Program-made: the position numbers and the translations under genes
Shown: piece after piece, positions 61,553-64,000 of the stretch
Layout of the letters: the number at the start of each line of letters is the position of its first letter
Position numbering within the stretch: the stretch's first letter is position 1
From: Diphasiastrum complanatum
Lineage: Eukaryota > Streptophyta > Lycopodiopsida > Lycopodiales > Lycopodiaceae
Assembly: GCA_029204225.1 (NCBI GenBank)
Contig: CM055109.1
Location: 1,852,340 to 1,916,339, forward strand
Length of the DNA: 64,000 nucleotides
Direction of reading: 5' to 3'
Notes under the pieces: model-generated
Database searches by the model: none
Told to the model about the DNA's origin: nothing
The model's input: the letters and a program-made list of their open reading frames with translations, nothing else

Positions 61553-63195
61553 CGAAAAGAAACGAAGAAAAATCTTTCGCGCTGCCAACTAGCAGCTCAA
61601 CAGGCGTGGAGTCTTAAACGTCACGCCCAGCTGAAACGGTTAGCAATAACGGAGAGTAATTGATTAGTTGATTAGCGTTAACTACTCTTGTAATTCTCTA
61701 TTTAGCCATCTTGTAAACTCCACACAATGGAGATATAAACTATTTTTCTGGATCAAGAGTATATACGGAGAGTGTGAGTGCGTAGAGCAGAAAAGAAAAA
61801 GAATAGAAACGAAACAGCTGTGCATGAAAACACAGCGAAAGAGCAGAGCGTCAGGCCACCAACGAGCTAGACACTGACCATCTCGCTCTAAAAATTAAAC
61901 TGATAATATAGTTGCTCTATCTTGTGCATCTCTTTGTCTTCCGCTGTCTTGATTGCTAGAATGATATATGTTCTGTGATGGCAAAACAAATCCTACAATA
62001 TCTGAAGGATACCCAAAATATGGGATTAACCTACAGAGTAGAAAACGAAAGAAAATGAGTTGCACCACTATAGTGATGCAAGCTGGGCAAGCTACAAAGA
62101 AGACAACAAGTTCGTAACTAGAGGATGTACAATAGTGTGCGGAACAGCAATCAGTTGGATATGCAAAAAGCAAACCTTGGTAGCTCAATATTCTTGCGAA
62201 GCTGAATACATCGCAGCTTCAAGGTGGCGAATGAGGTAGTGTGGTTGCAGATGATGTTGAAGGCAATTGGGATACCACAAGGAGGATCATGCACCATGAT
62301 GATGGACTCTTAGAGTGCCATTTATCTGTCCCAGGATCCTGTATTCCATTCAAAGACAAAACACATACCTTTGAAGTACCATCACATTCGAGATTTGATC
62401 TCGAAAGGAGAGCTCCAGGTCCAATACATAAAGTCTAAAGACATGATTGCAGATCTGCTCACGAAGCCGCTCGACAAGCCACTCTTCGCAAAGCAAAGAA
62501 AGACAATTGGATTATACGTGCAAAGCTACAAGATTCAAGAGGGAGTGTCAGAAATGTTGAACTCCTGCAACTTTCTCGCGACGCGAAGCGAAGCAACTCG
62601 AAGCGAAGGTCGAATGGCGAACAATTCGCGGAAGTCAACGTACCTCGAAAACCCAAAGACACGAAGCGAAGTGAACCTCAAAGGTCAAATAATTCGGGAA
62701 AGTCAAACATGCCTCCAGGACCAAAAAGACACGACACGACAAGAAACGAAAGAAAATCTTTCGCGCTGCCAGCTGGCAGCTCAACGGGCGTGGAGTCTTA
62801 AACTTCACGCTCAGCTGAAACGGTTAACAATAACGGAGAGTAATTGATTAGTTGATTAGCGTTAACTACTCTTGTAATTCTCTATTTAGCTATCTTGTAA
62901 ACTCCACACAGTGGAGATATAGACTATTTTTCTGGATCAAAAGTATATACAGAGAGTGTGAGTGCGTAGAGCAGAAAAGTAAAAGAATAGAAACGAAACA
63001 GTTGTGCATAAAAGTCTGCCAACGAGTAGAACACAGCGAAAGAGCAGAGTGACAGGCCGCCAACGAGCGAGACACTAACCATCTCGCTCTAAAAATTAAA
63101 TTGATAATATAGTTGCTCTATCTTGTGCATCTCTTTGTCTTCCGCTGTCTTGATTGCTAGAATGATTTATGTTCTGTGATTGGTAGTCACATGTC
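61553..63195 (+). mobile_element. Internally deleted copia element with two LTR parts
   Basis: 61553-61975 and 62740-63178 are direct repeats with over 90% visual identity (shared CTTTCGCGCTGCCA, GGAGAGTAATTGATTAGTTG and TATAGTTGCTCTATCTTGTG). Between them only the end of copia pol remains: YSDASWASYKEDNKFVTRG, SWICKKQTLVAQYSCEAEYI, KYHHIRDLISKGELQVQYIK and DMIADLLTKPLDK, across two frameshifts. A purine tract precedes TGTCAGAAATG at 62546, the 3' LTR start. The 5' LTR lacks its first ~200 bases and joins pol with no PBS. Confidence 0.8.
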
Positions 63196-63675
63196 TGGGA
63201 TCCTGTAAGCTTCCGCATAAGAAAATTCAAAAGAAACAATTACGTTCACGATACGAACCAAACTCGTTCGCAACAACATCATCACAAGGAAACCTAATGA
63301 CACATATCCAAGTATGTGGTAGACTTTTGATTTAAGTCATAATGCTAATTTTCAAATATGATGTGCATAATGGAGATGTTAGGAGATGAGTAGGCACTTA
63401 TTTTACTCTTTCAACAAAGCAAAATGAAAAACATGGTGTAAATGATTTTATTTTAAATATGTGCTAATTTGAGGATATCATGCTTACAATTTCTAATAAA
63501 ATAGAATATTTTTTTAAGCATTACAATATACTTTTGTAAAGCATTTTAAATATTGACATTTTTCTAAAAAATAAAACTTTAAAAAAGATGGGTCTCCACT
63601 TCAATTCCTTCTTTTTTTGTCGCCATGTTTTTTTTTTGAGTAGTTGTGGATAGGTTAATGAAGTTAACTATGTTC
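63196..63675. other. Spacer, nothing recognised
   Basis: AT-rich, no frame of interest. Confidence 0.4.
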
Positions 63676-63679
63676 ATTT

Positions 63680-64000
63680 CAGTTAAATTAACTATAAAAG
63701 GCACTTTAGATGTATCCCATATTTTTGTTGAAGGATTATTCATATTGTATGGATTGCCAAGTGATATTGTTAGTAATAGAAATCCTAAGTTTACAGGTCA
63801 TTTATAATCTACAATTTTTCATAATTTTGATATTTCTCTTGATTTTAGTTCTATTGATCATCCTAAATCAAATGGACAGACTGAAGTTTCAAATACCTAA
63901 TCAGACTATGTTGAGGATGTATGTGTCTCACAGGCAATCTCATTGAAAAGATTATATTCCTCTAATAGAGTTTGCTTACAATAGTAGAAAACATTCTGCT
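63680..64000 (+). pseudogene. Gypsy integrase fragment (runs off the window)
   Basis: LFILYGLPSDIVSNRNPKFT (the usual D-R-D reads N-R-N, so a catalytic Asp is lost), then DHPKSNGQTEVSNT with the catalytic Glu, then YVSHRQSH and, after a frameshift, VEFAYNSRKHSA. The last ~100 bases closely match 45330-45425, so the two gypsy fragments belong to one family. Confidence 0.8.

Overview
The window is nuclear DNA of a land plant. It carries two intact plant genes on the minus strand: a spliced plastid biotin carboxylase gene (accC/CAC2, 16 coding exons, 49253-59963) and a single-exon MIZU-KUSSEI1-like (DUF617) gene (15616-16305). Most of the rest is decayed transposable elements, microsatellites and AT-rich spacer. 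The TE-filled introns of CAC2, the DUF7869-type pseudogene and the DNA-methyltransferase element suggest a large, repeat-rich genome such as a fern, lycophyte, bryophyte or gymnosperm. I cannot name the species.

Layout: 1-0.7 kb is CT-rich; 2.0-3.7 kb is a tandem array of about 360 bp units. 4.8-14.4 kb and 39.0-42.0 kb hold related broken copies of one intron-containing gene. It encodes a ParB-like N-terminal domain, a conserved linker and a beta-class DNA amino-methyltransferase domain. The copies are in both orientations and are accompanied by a palindrome, CTATGCTNAGCATAG, that recurs in the same intron of the copies and in dense clusters beside them. A DUF7869-type pseudogene abuts one copy. 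15.6-16.3 kb is the MIZ1-like gene. 19.8-26.5 kb holds two unrecognised, partly broken multi-exon genes and a Pro/Ser-rich ORF, with a series of about 20 bp motifs in alternating orientation between and just upstream of them. 27-38.4 kb is a graveyard of Ty3/gypsy (both strands) and Ty1/copia elements plus a hAT-like MITE. 42.4-46.1 kb has a Ser-rich ORF, an unrecognised minus-strand ORF and a chromodomain-type gypsy 3' end. 49.2-60.7 kb is CAC2 with a broken duplicate of its exon 2 just upstream. 61.5-64 kb is a deleted copia element and a gypsy integrase fragment.

Functionally, CAC2 supplies the biotin carboxylase subunit of plastid acetyl-CoA carboxylase (fatty-acid synthesis); the MIZ1-like protein belongs to a family known from root hydrotropism. 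The other coding sequences belong to mobile or unrecognised elements, and every methyltransferase copy seen here carries frameshifts, stops or deletions. Splice coordinates were derived by eye from the reading frame, GT/AG signals and family conservation.
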